Shown here one piece after another: positions 25,289 to 34,648 of a stretch of 64,000 bases of DNA; position 1 is the stretch's first letter; each line of letters opens with the position of its first letter. Position numbers and translations under genes: made by a program. Under the pieces are notes generated by a model. The model did no database searches. It was given only the letters and a program-made list of their open reading frames with translations, and had not been told where the DNA came from. Source of the DNA: F22 sp963675625 (GTDB lineage: Bacteria > Bacteroidota > Bacteroidia > Bacteroidales > Bacteroidaceae); assembly GCA_963675625.1 (NCBI GenBank), contig OY776497.1, forward strand, positions 1,426,001 to 1,490,000, written 5' to 3'.

Positions 25289-25759
25289 ATGTGTAGAATG
25301 TTATATCTTAGTTTAGGCTCCAATCTGGGCAATAGACAACAATATTTACAAGAAGCGATCGCCCGTTTATCACAGGCGATCGCTCCTGTTTATGTTGTCT
25401 CTAATTTTGTAGAGACAGACCCTTGGGGATTTGATTCTTCTCATGCCTTTCTGAATGCTGTAGTAGCTATAAAAACGAATTTTTCTGCTGAAAAAATTCT
25501 AGAAATCACTCAACATATTGAACGCGAATTGGGACGTAATTATAAACGAAAACATGGTGAAGTCTATAAAGATCGCATTATTGATATTGATATTTTAATG
25601 CTAGGTGATTTAGTTTTTCATAGTCCATATTTACTCATTCCCCACCCTTATATGCATGTACGTGATTTTGTTCTAATTCCTTTTGCAGAGATTGCACCAG
25701 ATATAGTGCATCCCCTTAATGGATTTAAAATATCTCAATTATTGAAAAAGTTAGATTGA
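25289..25759 (+). CDS. folK: 6-hydroxymethyl-7,8-dihydropterin pyrophosphokinase
   Basis: A 156-aa folate-pathway enzyme that transfers pyrophosphate from ATP to hydroxymethyl-dihydropterin. Motifs: LYLSLGSNLGNRQQYLQEAI at the start, YVVSNFVETDPWGFDSSHAF, ERELGRNYKRKHGEVYKDRI, IIDIDILMLGDLVF (the DRxxDxDIL signature with Mg-binding Asp pair) and LLIPHPYMHVRDFVLIPFAE. The start may be ATG 25289 or ATG 25298 (MLYLSLGSN), which fits the family better. It ends the housekeeping run before metK, which has its own promoter. Confidence 0.94.
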   Translation: MCRMLYLSLGSNLGNRQQYLQEAIARLSQAIAPVYVVSNFVETDPWGFDSSHAFLNAVVAIKTNFSAEKILEITQHIERELGRNYKRKHGEVYKDRIIDIDILMLGDLVFHSPYLLIPHPYMHVRDFVLIPFAEIAPDIVHPLNGFKISQLLKKLD

Positions 25760-25785
25760 TATTTGGTTTTTTCGTTGTATATTTG
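25756..25785 (+). promoter_or_regulatory. Promoter of metK
   Basis: TATATTTG (25778-25785) with a TTG at 25756-25758, 19 bp upstream. The -33 element overlaps the end of folK. A start near 25791 gives a leader of about 150 nt, which is long for a housekeeping gene and contains the dyad at 25822-25907. Confidence 0.6.
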
Positions 25786-25821
25786 CGACATAAAAATAAT
25801 ATTCATGTGGATAGATTTGTT

Positions 25822-25907
25822 GATGCTTGCAACCACAGAAAAAAATGCTAAAACTCCCCTTATAACAAGTGCGCTGTTCTGGTGTTCTTGATTCTTTTGC
25901 AAGCATC
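25822..25907. repeat. 86-bp element with 11-bp perfect inverted ends in metK leader
   Basis: GATGCTTGCAA (25822-25832) and its exact complement TTGCAAGCATC (25897-25907) enclose 64 nt in the metK 5' leader, ending 33 bp before the ATG. In RNA this would be a long-range stem closing a structured loop. It could be a cis-regulatory element or a small inverted-repeat insertion. I could not match it to a known SAM riboswitch class, and no clear target-site duplication flanks it. Confidence 0.6.
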
Positions 25908-25940
25908 TTATGAGTCGACCCCAATTAAATTTATACAAAA

Positions 25941-27236
25941 ATGGGATATCTATTTACATCCGAATCTGTGTCTGAGGGACATCCAGACAAAGTAGCGGAT
26001 CAGATTTCAGATGCATTACTTGATGAATTTTTGGCATATGATCCAAATTCAAAGGTTGCTTGTGAAACGCTTGTTACTACTGGTCAGGTAGTACTTGCAG
26101 GAGAAGTTAAATCCAAAACATATGTAGATCTTCAAGAAACAGCACGTGGCGTAATCAATAAGATTGGTTATACACAAGGTGCTTATATGTTTGAAGGAAA
26201 TTCTTGTGGTGTGTTTTCTGCTATTCATGAACAAAGTGCGGATATCAATCGTGGTGTAGAACGTGCAGATCCAGAGAATCAAGGAGCTGGCGATCAAGGT
26301 ATGATGTTTGGTTATGCCACAACAGAAACAGAGAATTATATGCCACTTTCTCTTGATTTATCTCACCGCATACTACAAGTGCTTGCTGATATTCGTCATG
26401 AGGGCAAGTTGATGACTTATTTACGTCCAGACTCTAAAAGTCAGGTTACTATAGAATATGATGACAATGGCACACCCCGTCGTATTGATACCATTGTAGT
26501 ATCAACGTCACATGATGAGTTCTTTACTCCGAAAGATAATACACCAGAAGCCCAAGCTGCTTGTGATGACGAGATGTTGAATCATATACGTGAAGATGTG
26601 TGTAATATTTTGATACCTCGTGTTATAGAGGGTATCCATAAACCAGAGGTTTTAAGTCTTTTCAACGATGATATTATTTATCATGTGAATCCTACAGGAA
26701 AGTTTGTTATCGGTGGTCCTCATGGGGATACTGGTTTGACAGGTCGTAAGATTATTGTAGACACCTATGGAGGAAAAGGTGGACATGGCGGTGGGGCTTT
26801 CTCAGGAAAAGATCCTAGTAAAGTTGACCGTAGCGCAGCTTATGCAGCTCGTCATATCGCAAAAAATCTAGTTGCTGCTGGGGTAGCCGATGAACTTCTT
26901 GTTCAAGTCTCTTATGCGATTGGAGTTGCCAAACCTGTTAGTATTTTTGTTGATACATACGGCAAAGGTCATGTACAGATGACAGATGGTCAGATTGCAG
27001 AAAAAATTGCTCAAATATTTGATATGCGACCTAAAGCTATTGAAGATCGCTTGAAATTGCGTAATCCTATTTATTCTGAGACAGCTGCTTATGGACATAT
27101 GGGACGTACCCCGCAAGTTGTAACAAAGAAATTCTCCTCTCGTTATGGAGAAGAAAAAATAATGGAAGTAGAATTGTTCACTTGGGAAAAACTAGACTAT
27201 GTAGATATTGTGAAAACAGCGTTTGGACTAGTTTAA
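25941..27236 (+). CDS. metK: S-adenosylmethionine synthetase
   Basis: A 431-aa enzyme that makes SAM from methionine and ATP; SAM feeds MiaB, QueA, the methyltransferases and the radical SAM protein in this window. Motifs: FTSESVSEGHPDKVADQISD at the N-terminus (His and Asp of the active site), GAGDQGMMFGYAT (the GAGDQG loop), and GGPHGDTGLTGRKIIVDTYG followed by GHGGGAFSGKDPSKVDRSAA (the GGGAFSGKD signature). It is slightly longer than the roughly 385-aa E. coli enzyme, with extra residues around YDDNGTPRRIDTIVVSTSHD and the DEMLNHIREDVC segment. It is preceded by a long structured leader and closed by a strong terminator. Confidence 0.97.
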   Translation: MGYLFTSESVSEGHPDKVADQISDALLDEFLAYDPNSKVACETLVTTGQVVLAGEVKSKTYVDLQETARGVINKIGYTQGAYMFEGNSCGVFSAIHEQSADINRGVERADPENQGAGDQGMMFGYATTETENYMPLSLDLSHRILQVLADIRHEGKLMTYLRPDSKSQVTIEYDDNGTPRRIDTIVVSTSHDEFFTPKDNTPEAQAACDDEMLNHIREDVCNILIPRVIEGIHKPEVLSLFNDDIIYHVNPTGKFVIGGPHGDTGLTGRKIIVDTYGGKGGHGGGAFSGKDPSKVDRSAAYAARHIAKNLVAAGVADELLVQVSYAIGVAKPVSIFVDTYGKGHVQMTDGQIAEKIAQIFDMRPKAIEDRLKLRNPIYSETAAYGHMGRTPQVVTKKFSSRYGEEKIMEVELFTWEKLDYVDIVKTAFGLV

Positions 27237-27270
27237 AAAGATATAACCTAAGCTTTATGCTACTTAACTG

Positions 27271-27317
27271 AAATGCGGCCATCCTTTTTTTTAAAGGTGG
27301 CCGCATTTATTTTTATA
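27271..27317 (+). terminator. Intrinsic terminator after metK
   Basis: Perfect 11-bp outer stem (27271-27281 AAATGCGGCCA with 27298-27308), with an inner CCTTT/AAAGG pairing, then ATTTTTATATT. It stands between convergent metK and rdgB; its 3' part overlaps the rdgB stop region. Confidence 0.88.
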
Positions 27318-27927
27318 TTTTCTGCTTCAAAAAAGTAGCCAATTTAGTTACTGCACGTGCTCTATGACTGATTGTATTTTTAATGTCTTCGCCTAAGCTG
27401 GCAAAGCTATTCTTGTGTCCTTCAGGAGCAAATATTGGATCATATCCAAATCCATGATTTCCTTCTTTACTTTTCAATATATATCCTTCAACAACACCTT
27501 CAAATAAATATTCTTTATTATCAAGAATAAGACAAATTACTGTGCGGAAACGAGCTGTTCGCTTTTCAGTGGGCACATCAATTAATTCCTTTAATACACG
27601 CGTCATATTAGCGTTGCTATCGTGAGATTGAGTGTTGCTTGGTGCATTCGGGTCCATGGCACCATAACGTGCTGTATATACACCAGGAGCGCCTTCTAGA
27701 GCATCTATTTCCAATCCCGTGTCATCTGCAAAGCAATCTGTGTGATATCTTTGATGGATGTATCGTGCTTTAATTAATGCATTGGCTTCTAATGTGTTTC
27801 CATCTTCTGGAATATCAACGTCACAATGAATATCTTTAAGGCTTTTGATTTCAAACTTATCAGAAATCATTGCAGCTACTTCTTCCAGTTTGTGTGCGTT
27901 GTTTGTTGCAAAAACAAGTGTCTTCAT
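27313..27927 (-). CDS. rdgB: dITP/XTP pyrophosphatase (HAM1/RdgB)
   Basis: A 204-aa house-cleaning enzyme that hydrolyses non-canonical purine nucleotides such as dITP and XTP. The start at 27927 (MKTLVFATNNAHKLEEV) was chosen because it gives the family N-terminus TNNxxKxxE; the in-frame extension overlaps yitT. Further motifs: CFADDTGLEIDALEGAPGVY, SARYG-like TARYG, and HGFGYDPIFAPEGHKNSFAS with GEDIKNTISHRARAV. It begins 10 bp after the yitT stop, so leuS-yitT-rdgB likely form one minus-strand unit. The gene ends inside the metK terminator region. Confidence 0.95.
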   Translation of the reverse strand: MKTLVFATNNAHKLEEVAAMISDKFEIKSLKDIHCDVDIPEDGNTLEANALIKARYIHQRYHTDCFADDTGLEIDALEGAPGVYTARYGAMDPNAPSNTQSHDSNANMTRVLKELIDVPTEKRTARFRTVICLILDNKEYLFEGVVEGYILKSKEGNHGFGYDPIFAPEGHKNSFASLGEDIKNTISHRARAVTKLATFLKQKI

Positions 27928-27937
27928 AGTGTTTTTT

Positions 27938-28864
27938 TTAGCTTTTAATGACGTCAAATCCTTCCCCATAAACACCAATAACTTGACTTTGGGAGATAAA
28001 AGCGTTTGGATCAATAGCTTTTACAATGCGGAATATTTGAACGCTTTGTCGTTTACGAGCTAGAACGAGAACCACTTTGGTTTTTTCTTTCGTATAGTAC
28101 CCTTGTGCATCAAGCAGTGTGACCCCACGTCTTGGACTTAAATTGATTGCCTCCGCAATATCATCATGCTTTTTACTGATAATAAGGAACTGCACAGAAG
28201 ATCGTGCTCCATTGACAATCATATCGACTACATACCCAATGATAGCTAATGTAACAAACCCGTATACTACGCGAGTCATGTCATGAAAAATAAAGAAACA
28301 GCTAGAGATAATCACGATGTCACTATAGACAATCATACGACCAAATGGGACGTTTTTGAATTTATTAACTACTGCTGCGATGATGTCAGTTCCTCCCGTG
28401 CTACCATTGTTAATAAAAACGATACCTAATCCAAAGCCACATAAAACTGCTCCAATCACACAGGCCATGTCTTGCCCATTGGGGCCTAAAATCAGACCCG
28501 CTTTGTCTGCAGTTAGGCTAGGAACTATCCAATGCTTTACAAGATATTGACAGAGTGATAGAATACTAGTCATAGCAAAAATAGCATAGCTTGTTTTAAT
28601 AACAAATTTACTACCCAATAATCGGAAAGCTCCGACCATCATTACAGCATTGATGATAAAATAGCTGTACTGTACAGGAAAACCTGTCGAATAAAAGATA
28701 ATCGCAGCGATACCAGTGACTCCACCAGTTGCGATTTCATAGGGTAGCAAAAAAGCTGCCCAACCCATGGAATACATCATAATACCGAGTGTAATCATGA
28801 TGTAATCACGCACTTCAAGCCATGTGGGTGTCTGAACAAGTGCTTCAATCTTTTGTTTTACCAT
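27938..28864 (-). CDS. YitT-family membrane protein (DUF161/DUF2179)
   Basis: A 308-aa polytopic membrane protein. The first two thirds hold about five to six hydrophobic helices with the family block LLPYEIATGGVTGIAAIIFY and GFGLGIVFINNGSTGGTDII, both typical YitT repeats. The C-terminal cytoplasmic DUF2179 domain (about 225-308) has SVQFLIISKKHDDIAEAINL, RGVTLLDAQGYYTKEKTKVV and VLARKRQSVQIFRIVKAIDP. The function of this family is not known. It is placed between leuS and rdgB with a hairpin in the leuS-yitT gap, which may act as an attenuator. Confidence 0.9.
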   Translation of the reverse strand: MVKQKIEALVQTPTWLEVRDYIMITLGIMMYSMGWAAFLLPYEIATGGVTGIAAIIFYSTGFPVQYSYFIINAVMMVGAFRLLGSKFVIKTSYAIFAMTSILSLCQYLVKHWIVPSLTADKAGLILGPNGQDMACVIGAVLCGFGLGIVFINNGSTGGTDIIAAVVNKFKNVPFGRMIVYSDIVIISSCFFIFHDMTRVVYGFVTLAIIGYVVDMIVNGARSSVQFLIISKKHDDIAEAINLSPRRGVTLLDAQGYYTKEKTKVVLVLARKRQSVQIFRIVKAIDPNAFISQSQVIGVYGEGFDVIKS

Positions 28865-28916
28865 TGCTGTAAATAACTAAATGCAACATTATTAATGCCT
28901 CGTGAGGCAAATGATT

Positions 28917-28970
28917 TACAAAAACAGGCTACAGCCCACTTCTAGTATGATAAACTAGAGCAGGCTGTAA
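28917..28970 (-). terminator. Hairpin between leuS and yitT (terminator or attenuator)
   Basis: On the minus strand TACAGCC (28969-28963) pairs with GGCTGTA (28936-28930), with an inner CTAG/CTAG pairing and a tail CCTGTTTTTG. It lies about 50 nt past the leuS stop and 50 nt before yitT. Confidence 0.65.
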
Positions 28971-29020
28971 ACGTAAGTTCTTTAATATTCGTAAGGGCAT
29001 TTACATATAGGAAAATTCTC

Positions 29021-31807
29021 CTAGCCCACTACAATATTGACAATTTTACCTGGTACGATAATTACTTTACGTACAGTTTTTCCTTCCAACCACTTTTGTG
29101 CTTGTTCGTGCTCAAGAACTATTTTTTGGATATCTTCTTTACTTGTATCAATTGGAAAATCTAGTGTAAAACGGGCCTTCCCATTGAAGCTAATAGCAAG
29201 AGTGACATTGTCTTCCTTCAAGTATTCTTCGTTTACTATTGGCCATGTCGCGTCACATACTGTGTTTTTGTTACCAAGTATTTCCCATAATTCTTCTGCT
29301 ATGTGAGGTGCGAAAGGTGCAATAGCAACAACCAGTTTAGAAAGAATTGCTTTCTTCGAACATTTTAGTTTGGTCAATTCATTCACACAAATCATGAATG
29401 CTGAAATAGATGTGTTATATGAGAAGACTTCAATATCTTTACTTACTTTTTTCAATAAGGTATGAAGTACTTTTAATTCTTCTCTTGTTGGTTCTGCATC
29501 TTGAACCAACATGTCACCATTGCGATCAAAGAATAAGTTCCAGAATTTGCGTATAAAACGATGAACACCATCAATGCCGTTAGTGTCCCAAGGTTTAGAT
29601 TGATCTACTGGACCTAAGAACATTTCATACATACGTAGAGTATCTGCACCGTAGCTTTCAACGATTAAATCGGGATTGACTACGTTATACATCGATTTAC
29701 TCATTTTTTCTACTGCCCATCCGCATACGTATTTGCCATCTTCTAATTTAAATTCAGCATCTGCAAATTCAGGTCGCCAACCTTTGAAAGCATCTATATC
29801 TAAAAGATCATTTTTTACGATATTTACATCCACATGAATAGGAGTTACATCGTATTGATCTTTCAATCCAAGTGATACAAATGTGTTGGTATCCTTGATA
29901 CGGTATACAAAGTTACTTCGTCCTTGTATCATCCCTTGATTGACGAGCTTTTGGAATGGTTCGTCCATCACTGTTTCCTTGATGTCATACAAAAATTTGT
30001 TCCAGAATCGAGCATATATCAAGTGTCCTGTTGCGTGTTCTGTCCCACCCACATACAAGTCGACATTTTTCCAGTATGCATTGGCAGCTTTACTTACGAG
30101 TGCATTATTGTTTTGAGGGTCCATATAACGCAAATAATATGCTGACGAACCAGCGAAGCCAGGCATGGTATTCAATTCAAGTGGATATCCCTCTTCAGTT
30201 TCCCAATTTTCTGCACGACCTAATGGAGGTTCTCCTGTTTCAGTCGGTAAAAATTTGTCTACTTCAGGCAGTTTCAATGGCAATTTATCAATATCTAAAG
30301 TGTGTGGTACCCCATTCTTATAATAGATTGGAAAGGGTTCACCCCAGTAGCGTTGACGGCTAAAGATAGCATCGCGAAGGCGGTAATTGATTTTGACATC
30401 CCCTAACCCACTTTCGCGGATATATACTTTTGTCTTAGCAATCGCTTCTTTGATTGTCAGACCGTTCAGGTTTAATGGTGATTCAACCCCTTGTTTAGGT
30501 GAGTTTGTGACAATGCCTTCTTTAGCATCGAAGCTTTCTTCACTGACATCACATCCTTCTACTAGTGGAGGGATTGCCAAGTTAAATTTCTTTGCAAAGG
30601 CATAGTCACGGCTATCGTGGGCAGGTACGGCCATAATGGCTCCAGTTCCATAACCAGCTAAGACATAGTCACTTATCCAAACGGGAATTTCTTCACCTGT
30701 AAATGGATTGATGGCATAACTACCAGAGAATACCCCAGTTACCTTCTTGTCCATTTGGCGTTCTCTTTCTGTACGCTTCTTGGTTGCTTCAATATAAGTA
30801 TCAACTGTTGCTCTTTGTTCTTCTGTTGTTAATTGAGCGACAAGCTTACTTTCTGGAGCTAACACCATAAAAGTGACACCAAAGACTGTATCAGCACGAG
30901 TTGTAAAAATGACCATTTCTACATCACTGTCCTTTACTTTGAAGGTCAATTCAGCACCTTCTGAACGCCCTATCCAGTTGCGTTGTGTTTCCTTTAGAGA
31001 ATCTGTCCAGTCTACCTTGTCCAACCCGTCCAAAAGTCTTTGACTATAAGCTGATACACGTAGGCACCATTGTTTCATGACCTTTTGTATGACTGGGTGT
31101 CCACCACGTTCTGATACGCCATCTACCACTTCGTCATTAGCTAGTACAGTGCCTAATGCTGGACACCAGTTGACCATGGTATCTGCAAGATAGGCGATGC
31201 GATAGTTCATTAAAATATCACTTTGTGCTTTTTCGTCCATCGCTTTCCAGTCATTAGCGGTGATTTTGAGCGTTTTAGAACCAGCAGCTTGCAGCTCCTC
31301 TGTGCCTTTTGCATCAAGGTGTGCAATTAGTTTAGCAATAGGTTCAGCTTGTGCAGTTGCATTGTCATAGTAGCTGTTGAACATTTGAATAAAGGCCCAC
31401 TGTGTCCATTTGTAGTATGCTGGATCACACGTGCGTACTTCCCGATTCCAATCGAATGAGAAGCCTATTTTATCTAATTGCTCGCGATAACGAGCGATAT
31501 TTTGTTCGGTAGTAATCGCTGGATGTTGACCAGTTTGTATAGCATATTGTTCGGCAGGTAGACCATACGCATCATATCCCATTGGATTTAATACATTGAA
31601 ACCCTGTAGACGCTTGTAACGTGCATAAATATCACTTGCAATATATCCTAGTGGGTGTCCTACATGTAGACCAGCTCCAGATGGATAAGGAAACATGTTA
31701 AGTACATAAAATTTTTCTTTTGAGTCATTCTCTGTGACTTGGTATACTTTGTCATCGCGCCAGCGTTGCTGCCACTTCTGTTCAATGTCTTTGAAATTGT
31801 ATTCCAT
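29021..31807 (-). CDS. leuS: Leucyl-tRNA synthetase
   Basis: A 928-aa class-I aminoacyl-tRNA synthetase. The HIGH-type motif is PYPSGAGLHVGHPLGY (about 37-52), and the KMSKS motif is EKMSKSMYNVVNPD near residue 715. Between them lies the CP1 editing domain with FTTRADTVFGVTFMVLAPE and GYGTGAIMAVPAHDSRDYAF (about 400-420, editing site). A leucine-specific region before KMSKS carries an extra segment (FVYRIKDTNTFVSLGLKDQY). The C-terminal anticodon domain ends with VRKVIIVPGKIVNIVVG. The gene is divergent from mutS with back-to-back promoter boxes between them. Confidence 0.97.
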   Translation of the reverse strand: MEYNFKDIEQKWQQRWRDDKVYQVTENDSKEKFYVLNMFPYPSGAGLHVGHPLGYIASDIYARYKRLQGFNVLNPMGYDAYGLPAEQYAIQTGQHPAITTEQNIARYREQLDKIGFSFDWNREVRTCDPAYYKWTQWAFIQMFNSYYDNATAQAEPIAKLIAHLDAKGTEELQAAGSKTLKITANDWKAMDEKAQSDILMNYRIAYLADTMVNWCPALGTVLANDEVVDGVSERGGHPVIQKVMKQWCLRVSAYSQRLLDGLDKVDWTDSLKETQRNWIGRSEGAELTFKVKDSDVEMVIFTTRADTVFGVTFMVLAPESKLVAQLTTEEQRATVDTYIEATKKRTERERQMDKKVTGVFSGSYAINPFTGEEIPVWISDYVLAGYGTGAIMAVPAHDSRDYAFAKKFNLAIPPLVEGCDVSEESFDAKEGIVTNSPKQGVESPLNLNGLTIKEAIAKTKVYIRESGLGDVKINYRLRDAIFSRQRYWGEPFPIYYKNGVPHTLDIDKLPLKLPEVDKFLPTETGEPPLGRAENWETEEGYPLELNTMPGFAGSSAYYLRYMDPQNNNALVSKAANAYWKNVDLYVGGTEHATGHLIYARFWNKFLYDIKETVMDEPFQKLVNQGMIQGRSNFVYRIKDTNTFVSLGLKDQYDVTPIHVDVNIVKNDLLDIDAFKGWRPEFADAEFKLEDGKYVCGWAVEKMSKSMYNVVNPDLIVESYGADTLRMYEMFLGPVDQSKPWDTNGIDGVHRFIRKFWNLFFDRNGDMLVQDAEPTREELKVLHTLLKKVSKDIEVFSYNTSISAFMICVNELTKLKCSKKAILSKLVVAIAPFAPHIAEELWEILGNKNTVCDATWPIVNEEYLKEDNVTLAISFNGKARFTLDFPIDTSKEDIQKIVLEHEQAQKWLEGKTVRKVIIVPGKIVNIVVG

Positions 31808-31847
31808 TGATACCTTATTTTATTGATTATGATTTCTGTATTTGCCA

Positions 31848-31855
31848 CAAAGATA
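31848..31855 (-). promoter_or_regulatory. -7 box of leuS promoter
   Basis: TATCTTTG on the minus strand, 41 bp before the leuS ATG. No good -33 TTTG is visible at the expected distance, so the promoter is only half supported. Confidence 0.5.
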
Positions 31856-31888
31856 GTTATTTTTCTACGATGCTACGATATTTTGTTC

Positions 31889-31896
31889 TATCTTTG
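31889..31896 (+). promoter_or_regulatory. -7 box of mutS promoter
   Basis: TATCTTTG 22 bp before the mutS ATG, back-to-back with the leuS box 33 bp away. No clear -33 element; the upstream region reads TTTTTCTACG. Confidence 0.5.
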
Positions 31897-31917
31897 TAAG
31901 TCAGAAAAAGAATATAT

Positions 31918-34578
31918 ATGGCTAAAAAGACAAAGAAACTTGATACCACCATAGATGGGATTGTTTTGACCCCCATGATGAAGCAATTTTTGGATCTAAA
32001 AGAAAAACATCCAGATGCTATTATGTTGTTTCGATGCGGTGACTTTTATGAAACATACAGCACCGATGCAGTTGATGCTTCCCAAATACTAGGAATCACC
32101 CTCACGAAACGTGCTAATGGTAAGGATAAAAAGATCGAAATGGCTGGTTTCCCTTTTCATGCACTTGACACGTATCTGCCTAAATTGATACGTGCAGGTC
32201 GTCGTGTAGCCATATGTGATCAATTGGAGGATCCAAAGGCTACAAATAAACTAGTCAAACGTGGTATTACAGAGTTGGTTACACCAGGTGTGTCTGTCAA
32301 CGATAATGTCTTGCAACAAAAAGAAAATAATTTTTTAGCTTCCATCTATTTTCATAAAAAAATCTGTGGTATTTCTTTTCTTGACATTAGTACAGGAGAG
32401 TTCTTAGTCGCTCAGGGTGATGCTGTCTATGTAGAGAAGTTATTGATGAGTTTTTCTCCCAAGGAAGTGCTTCATGAACGTAATCAACACAATGAATTTT
32501 GCCAAGCATTTGGTGACAATTATTGTACGTATCAGCTAGATGATTGGGTGTACACCATGCAGCACGCGCAGGAACGTTTAAATCATCAATTTGGTACAGC
32601 CAATTTGAAGGGATTTGGTGTTGAACATGTTGTAGAAGGAGTCATTGCAGCTGGAGCCATCCTGCAGTATTTGTTGATGACTCATCATACACAAACAAGT
32701 CACATTCGTGGTTTAAGTCGAATAGAAGAAGAGCGTTATGTACGTTTAGATCGTTTCACTGTGCGTTCTTTGGAATTGTTACACCCAATGACTCCAGAAG
32801 GAGTGAGTCTACTAAGCGTATTGGATCGTACATTTACGAGTATGGGAGGTCGTTTGCTTCGTCGTTGGATTAATTTACCTTTGAAAGAGGAGGCGGAGAT
32901 CAATGCTCGATTGGCTGTGGTGGAATATTTATTTAAACATCCAGATTTCAGAGATTTGTTGATGGATAAATTACCCGACATTGCTGATTTGGAACGAATT
33001 GTGTCTCGTGTAGCAAGTAACCGTATCAATCCTCGTGAAATGGTGTTGTTGTATCAAGCTTTACATGCCTTGGTGCCAATCAAAAATAGATGTTTACAAA
33101 GTGATAATCTAAGTTTACATGGGATAGGGGAGAAGTTATCTTTGTGCGAAGCTCTAAGAGATCGTTTGACTTCTAGTTTACAGCCTGAGCCACCGCTTTT
33201 GATTAATAAGGGGAATGTAATAGCCAAAGGAGTGAGTGATGAGCTTGATGACTTGCGCCGTATAGCGTATTCAGGTAAAGACTATTTACTTCAGTTGCAG
33301 CAAAAAGAAAGTGAAGCTACAGGTATTCCTAGCCTTAAAATTGCGTACAATAATGTATTTGGTTACTACTTAGAAGTACGCAATAGCCACAAAGATAAAG
33401 TACCCAGCGACTGGATACGTAAGCAAACTCTTGTGAATGCAGAGCGATATATTACGCAGGAACTGAAAGAATATGAGGACAAAATTTTAGGAGCAGAAGA
33501 TAAAATTCAGCAACTAGAAACCAAATTGTATAATGAATTGATTCAAGCTATTTGTCCATTTATGGCTGACATTCAGCAGAATGCCCTTCAAATAGCTACA
33601 CTTGATTGTCTATTGTCTTTTGCCCAAGTTGCCCAACAAAACCGATATATACGTCCAGTGATTTCGGATGATCATGTATTGGATATTCGACAAGGTCGAC
33701 ATCCTGTGATTGAACAGCAGTTGCCTTTGGGTGAGAGTTATATCCCTAATGATACCTATTTAGATAATCAGAAACAACAGATCATCATTATTACTGGACC
33801 TAATATGGCGGGTAAGTCAGCTTTACTTCGTCAAACAGCCTTGATCACACTAATGGCTCAAATGGGTAGTTTTGTTCCTGCCGAATCGGCCCACATTGGT
33901 CTTGTAGATAAGGTCTTTACTAGAGTAGGGGCTAGTGATAATATTTCTATGGGCGAATCGACCTTTATGGTAGAAATGAATGAAGCTTCCAACATTCTTA
34001 ACAACCTTTCTCCACGTTCTTTGATTTTGTTTGATGAACTTGGACGTGGTACCTCTACGTATGATGGAATATCTATTGCCTGGGCCATTGTGGAGTATAT
34101 TCATGAAAACACACATGGTAAAGCTCGTACCTTATTTGCTACGCATTACCATGAGTTGAATGAAATGGAAGAGCGATTTGAGCGTATTCGAAATTACAAT
34201 GTGTCGGTGCGAGAAGTCGACAACAAGGTTATTTTCTTGCGCAAATTGCAGGCAGGTGGTAGTGAGCATTCATTTGGTATACATGTCGCGAAGATTGCGG
34301 GTATGCCTACAAGTATAATCAACCGTTCCAATGCCATCTTAAAGCAATTAGAAGCTGATAGAGAGCATGGAAAGCAATCGACAAAAGAAACAGTCAAACA
34401 GATTACTGTGGGTGACAATAAGCCAGTACAATTAAGTTTGTTTCAATTGGGAGATCCTGTGTTGACACAAATACGTGATGAGATACTTAGTACACAAATT
34501 GATAATCTCACTCCTATTGAGGCATTGAATAAATTGGCTCAGATTAAAAAGATTTTGATCGGAGGCTCTGAAGCTTAA
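31918..34578 (+). CDS. mutS: DNA mismatch repair protein MutS
   Basis: An 886-aa mismatch-recognition ATPase. The N-terminal mismatch-binding motif is present in LFRCGDFYETYSTDA (GDFYE; Phe-x-Glu wedge, about residues 42-45 of the protein). The connector and core domains follow. The C-terminal ATPase has Walker A TGPNMAGKSALLRQTAL (about 626-642), the VGASDNISMGESTFMVEMNE signature, Walker B LILFDELGRGTSTYDG, and FATHYHELNEMEE. The GGSEHSFGIHVAKIAGMP block is normal. The length and order fit MutS1 rather than MutS2. It is a single gene between divergent leuS and convergent nagB. Confidence 0.97.
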   Translation: MAKKTKKLDTTIDGIVLTPMMKQFLDLKEKHPDAIMLFRCGDFYETYSTDAVDASQILGITLTKRANGKDKKIEMAGFPFHALDTYLPKLIRAGRRVAICDQLEDPKATNKLVKRGITELVTPGVSVNDNVLQQKENNFLASIYFHKKICGISFLDISTGEFLVAQGDAVYVEKLLMSFSPKEVLHERNQHNEFCQAFGDNYCTYQLDDWVYTMQHAQERLNHQFGTANLKGFGVEHVVEGVIAAGAILQYLLMTHHTQTSHIRGLSRIEEERYVRLDRFTVRSLELLHPMTPEGVSLLSVLDRTFTSMGGRLLRRWINLPLKEEAEINARLAVVEYLFKHPDFRDLLMDKLPDIADLERIVSRVASNRINPREMVLLYQALHALVPIKNRCLQSDNLSLHGIGEKLSLCEALRDRLTSSLQPEPPLLINKGNVIAKGVSDELDDLRRIAYSGKDYLLQLQQKESEATGIPSLKIAYNNVFGYYLEVRNSHKDKVPSDWIRKQTLVNAERYITQELKEYEDKILGAEDKIQQLETKLYNELIQAICPFMADIQQNALQIATLDCLLSFAQVAQQNRYIRPVISDDHVLDIRQGRHPVIEQQLPLGESYIPNDTYLDNQKQQIIIITGPNMAGKSALLRQTALITLMAQMGSFVPAESAHIGLVDKVFTRVGASDNISMGESTFMVEMNEASNILNNLSPRSLILFDELGRGTSTYDGISIAWAIVEYIHENTHGKARTLFATHYHELNEMEERFERIRNYNVSVREVDNKVIFLRKLQAGGSEHSFGIHVAKIAGMPTSIINRSNAILKQLEADREHGKQSTKETVKQITVGDNKPVQLSLFQLGDPVLTQIRDEILSTQIDNLTPIEALNKLAQIKKILIGGSEA

Positions 34579-34648
34579 TCCTTTAAGCCACTAGTATACT
34601 TTTGCATATTTGTATTTTCACTACCTACTAGTTTCGAGTTCCCTAGAG

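Noticed and set aside
25735..25938. Minus-strand frame across the metK leader
   Set aside because: It overlaps the end of folK and the leader dyad, and contains no recognisable domain.
25786..25940. SAM-I riboswitch before metK
   Set aside because: Only GCAACC and UGCUAA resemble it; no P1 or P3 pairing and no GAGGGA block could be found.
30031..30363. Antisense frame inside leuS
   Set aside because: Codon shadow of the synthetase gene; no motif.
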